Below, one piece after another: positions 7,101 to 8,232 of a DNA stretch of 8,232 nt. Under the pieces are notes generated by a model, which saw only the letters and a list, made by a program, of their open reading frames with translations, searched no databases and had not been told where the DNA came from. The stretch covers positions 1 through 8,232 of the forward strand of contig DAOWNM010000112.1 in NCBI GenBank assembly GCA_030642565.1, written 5' to 3'. The translations under genes were made by a program, and so were the position numbers. Position 1 is the stretch's first letter. Each line of letters starts with the position of its first letter. Origin of the DNA: Bacteroidota bacterium (GTDB lineage: Bacteria; Bacteroidota; Bacteroidia; Bacteroidales; GCA-2748055).

Positions 7101-8232
7101 TAAACGGATTGTAAAAAAGCTGGGAGAGGAGGCTCTTTTAGCGGCTGTTAAGGAGGATGCAGTCAACAACGGAAGTCCATTAAAACATGTGCTTACCTCG
7201 CTGGACAGGCGGGAAACAAAAGTGGAACAACCGGTCACCTTTGGGTTTCTGAGCGGCACCTTTGCCGACGGCATGCCTTACAATGGCGCCATAGCAACCT
7301 TGAATTTCAAAAAAGAGAAGTGGGATTTTGCGGCTGTTTCCACCACTGGTAAACCCAAGACAGTTAGCCAGTTTGTGAATGCGTTTAAGAGGCAAACGGG
7401 CAAAGCAGCAGAGATAGCCTGGAACGGCGGATATATATTAAATCCTGAACTGGTAGGAAAACTTGGACTGCCGGAAACCTATATTGGTTCACCCCTGGGG
7501 CTTTTGATTACAGAAGGAAGGATGACCTCAGCCCCCCTCTTTAATAAACCGGCACTGCTTATTTATAAAGATGGTTCCATTGATATTCAAAGGGTAAATA
7601 GCAGCGGTGGATTAAAGGTTTTCTGGAGAGAGAATGAAATACAGTTTGATAGTAGTGCATATAACATTGTTGGGAACGGGGGAACCCCGGCCTATTATGA
7701 CCTGCTCTATCCGGACGATATCATAGAGGGAGACGGGAGAACCATTATCCGTCTTTCCGGGAATGTGGTAAAGGAGGTCCTGAAAACCAGAGAAGGAGAA
7801 CAGGTGCCGATTGTCCCGGTGGGACTTACCCTGGCCATGAATCCATCAGATGTTCCGGTGGGGTTAAAACCGGGGGAGTTACTGGACCTTATGATTCCTG
7901 GTCTGGAAGAGGTGATGCATGCAGTGGAGGCCGGGCCTTTGCTTCTGGACCAGGGCAAGTGTGAAATTGATATGGAGGTTGAGGGGTGGAAAAGCACCAA
8001 CTCGATTCGTACACAGGCCGCCAGGCTGGATTATACAGAGATGCGCGGACCTAAAATTGCTGTGGGAATCAACCACAGGAACGAACTGGCTGTGCTGACT
8101 ATTAACGGGAGGATCAGGGAGTCGGTGGGTGCCACCCATCACGATATGGCAGAGATCCTTCTAAAACACGGGATGGAACGGGCCATGGGTTTTGATCCTG
8201 GCGGCAGCAGCACCCTGGTGGTGGACGGGACC
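4180..8232 (+). CDS. GT4-type glycosyltransferase / NAGPA phosphodiester glycosidase fusion (3' end outside window)
   Basis: From the ATG at 4180 the frame stays open for 1351 codons to the window edge. Residues about 1-570 form a GT-B retaining glycosyltransferase of GT4 type: an N-terminal acceptor half with NNNHDFYWEGG (199-209), then LLQPTRIISRK (355-365), ITGP (399-402), and LLPSKTEGRGLPIIEATACGTP, which carries the E474-x7-E482 motif for nucleotide-sugar binding. Residues about 571-1019 are unrecognised: charged and helical, with a His-rich patch (H694, H696, H702, H706, H707). Residues about 1020-1351 match the NAGPA phosphodiester glycosidase family (PF09992): WNGGY (1081-1085), EAGPLLLDQGK, and DPGGSSTLVVDG (1339-1350). 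That family removes a sugar from a sugar-phosphodiester, as human NAGPA does with GlcNAc-1-phospho-mannose. No signal peptide or membrane segment is visible, so a cytoplasmic location is inferred. There is no clear Shine-Dalgarno. Donor, acceptor and pathway are unknown. Codon use looks richer in CTG, GTG and ATC than in the left-hand genes. Confidence 0.9.
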   Translation, partial: MKVDELLALLGGEKIDTWFDLGLFLDRFKEDRVYPSIHLDGPFDDFKEGFRTGGVAFLTFHYMVDGVTIEVDKYASLMRRNIPGIPIHYIAGEIHSKTAPFIQEDYIQKVIPELVGFNEWEFYHDFYFNKLERGETVYNALIGKLWGQTIDIVEKLGHYIEEQGINLFYIINVCSNPGNVAYALALVLLSEFLKIPVINNNHDFYWEGGMCFSDREKTGTPKGPRDFFFTNCHLGEIFSIIEMLYPWQSRTWINVNINRGQSEHLIRINGHNPVNVMEIGTAVDTTLYTKGDKRKNINTFLQVEKILSRYREQLVSYSVEDVLTGGLVAEKNPKPILIGERTAPMEQFIGENIILLQPTRIISRKRIETSFNLLLKIFQEEEMILRFRKTSHLKMTLLITGPIATGHFGYYIKLIERFRSLLNEVAPELKQRVYLALLFGELDHEDFKARYENPIGIAELYNISSLVLLPSKTEGRGLPIIEATACGTPIFCRRYEPEKVYSEVIGEHLEERDRLKVLEFKGKRITDSIVKRIIDRIFFPHRYTDEIRHNQRVVHKRYSLEALNDNLYQILHRLFHQLRGNEKILRIVHEKLDDYREMVGFSNEDLEALLDTRHRQYLPGYSKLSFMFMLKSLIDPSFFRIEQQRIKGMAFHFSRAIISNDPDSEYVPEKIIFRFYNAVETLFEYREGTRKIQHDHSMAYRHRNRHHYPYQDYTFQELTGLINLLYIGIVQPTPLNKVDLSPQFFTDWNLALMQLTGSSYLAIDNRKRLIEQLRDNRPIAYFPGAYIMYELDFFALQSIRSRLHLPLEEMITRELLEREAAKLKPVYIFAQEKNLGKQLNKDEITDYIINGLSEELKLLYEFKVIQIIRTKQVCVGIHFPQLGNRALKVLRMIKDQNGYILTNRSNASMMTDLVDMDRFHIGKVSNEFTAHMMGIPVFSGYIQFVPAGVRATLSYPTPVQTAKDFDRGMKSDLYKRIVKKLGEEALLAAVKEDAVNNGSPLKHVLTSLDRRETKVEQPVTFGFLSGTFADGMPYNGAIATLNFKKEKWDFAAVSTTGKPKTVSQFVNAFKRQTGKAAEIAWNGGYILNPELVGKLGLPETYIGSPLGLLITEGRMTSAPLFNKPALLIYKDGSIDIQRVNSSGGLKVFWRENEIQFDSSAYNIVGNGGTPAYYDLLYPDDIIEGDGRTIIRLSGNVVKEVLKTREGEQVPIVPVGLTLAMNPSDVPVGLKPGELLDLMIPGLEEVMHAVEAGPLLLDQGKCEIDMEVEGWKSTNSIRTQAARLDYTEMRGPKIAVGINHRNELAVLTINGRIRESVGATHHDMAEILLKHGMERAMGFDPGGSSTLVVDGT

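Overview
The window most likely comes from a member of the Bacteroidota, probably a Bacteroidales/Marinilabiliales-type marine or gut bacterium. The clues are a TAnnTTTG-type -7 box (TATCTTTG at 2585-2592), AT-rich gene starts with poor Shine-Dalgarno sequences, an exported MORN-2 repeat protein with a short Bacteroidota-style signal peptide, and the VanZ-like and Rrf2 genes. This is inference from style; no marker gene is present.

Layout. (1) 1-2502, minus strand: nadA (quinolinate synthase), followed 9 bp later by a large exported YwqK-type repeat protein that runs off the left edge. (2) 2503-2873: a 371-bp intergenic region between divergent nadA and rpiB. It holds a good Bacteroidota promoter, a 9-bp-arm palindrome inside that promoter, a cluster of TTAAC boxes including a perfect 10-bp tandem repeat, and a further TGATAA/TTATCA dyad. 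(3) 2874-3749, plus strand: a two-gene unit, rpiB (sugar-phosphate isomerase) and an Rrf2 regulator with an IscR/NsrR-like C-x6-C-x5-C-x2-H set, 3 bp apart. (4) 3739-4155, minus strand: a small VanZ-like membrane protein whose 3' end overlaps the Rrf2 gene by 11 bp. (5) 4180-8232, plus strand: one uninterrupted reading frame of at least 1351 codons, open at the right edge. It has an N-terminal GT4-type glycosyltransferase, about 450 residues of unrecognised middle region, and a C-terminal NAGPA-type phosphodiester glycosidase domain.

The standout is the glycosyltransferase-NAGPA fusion: one polypeptide pairs a predicted sugar-transferring domain with a domain of a family that cleaves sugar-phosphodiester linkages, with no visible signal peptide or membrane segment. 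Its biology cannot be assigned from sequence alone. The left half is mostly housekeeping (NAD synthesis, pentose-phosphate metabolism) with possible iron-sulphur/redox regulation, since NadA is a 4Fe-4S enzyme and the Rrf2 protein carries candidate cluster ligands. No RNA genes, insertion sequences, CRISPR arrays or convincing intrinsic terminators were seen.
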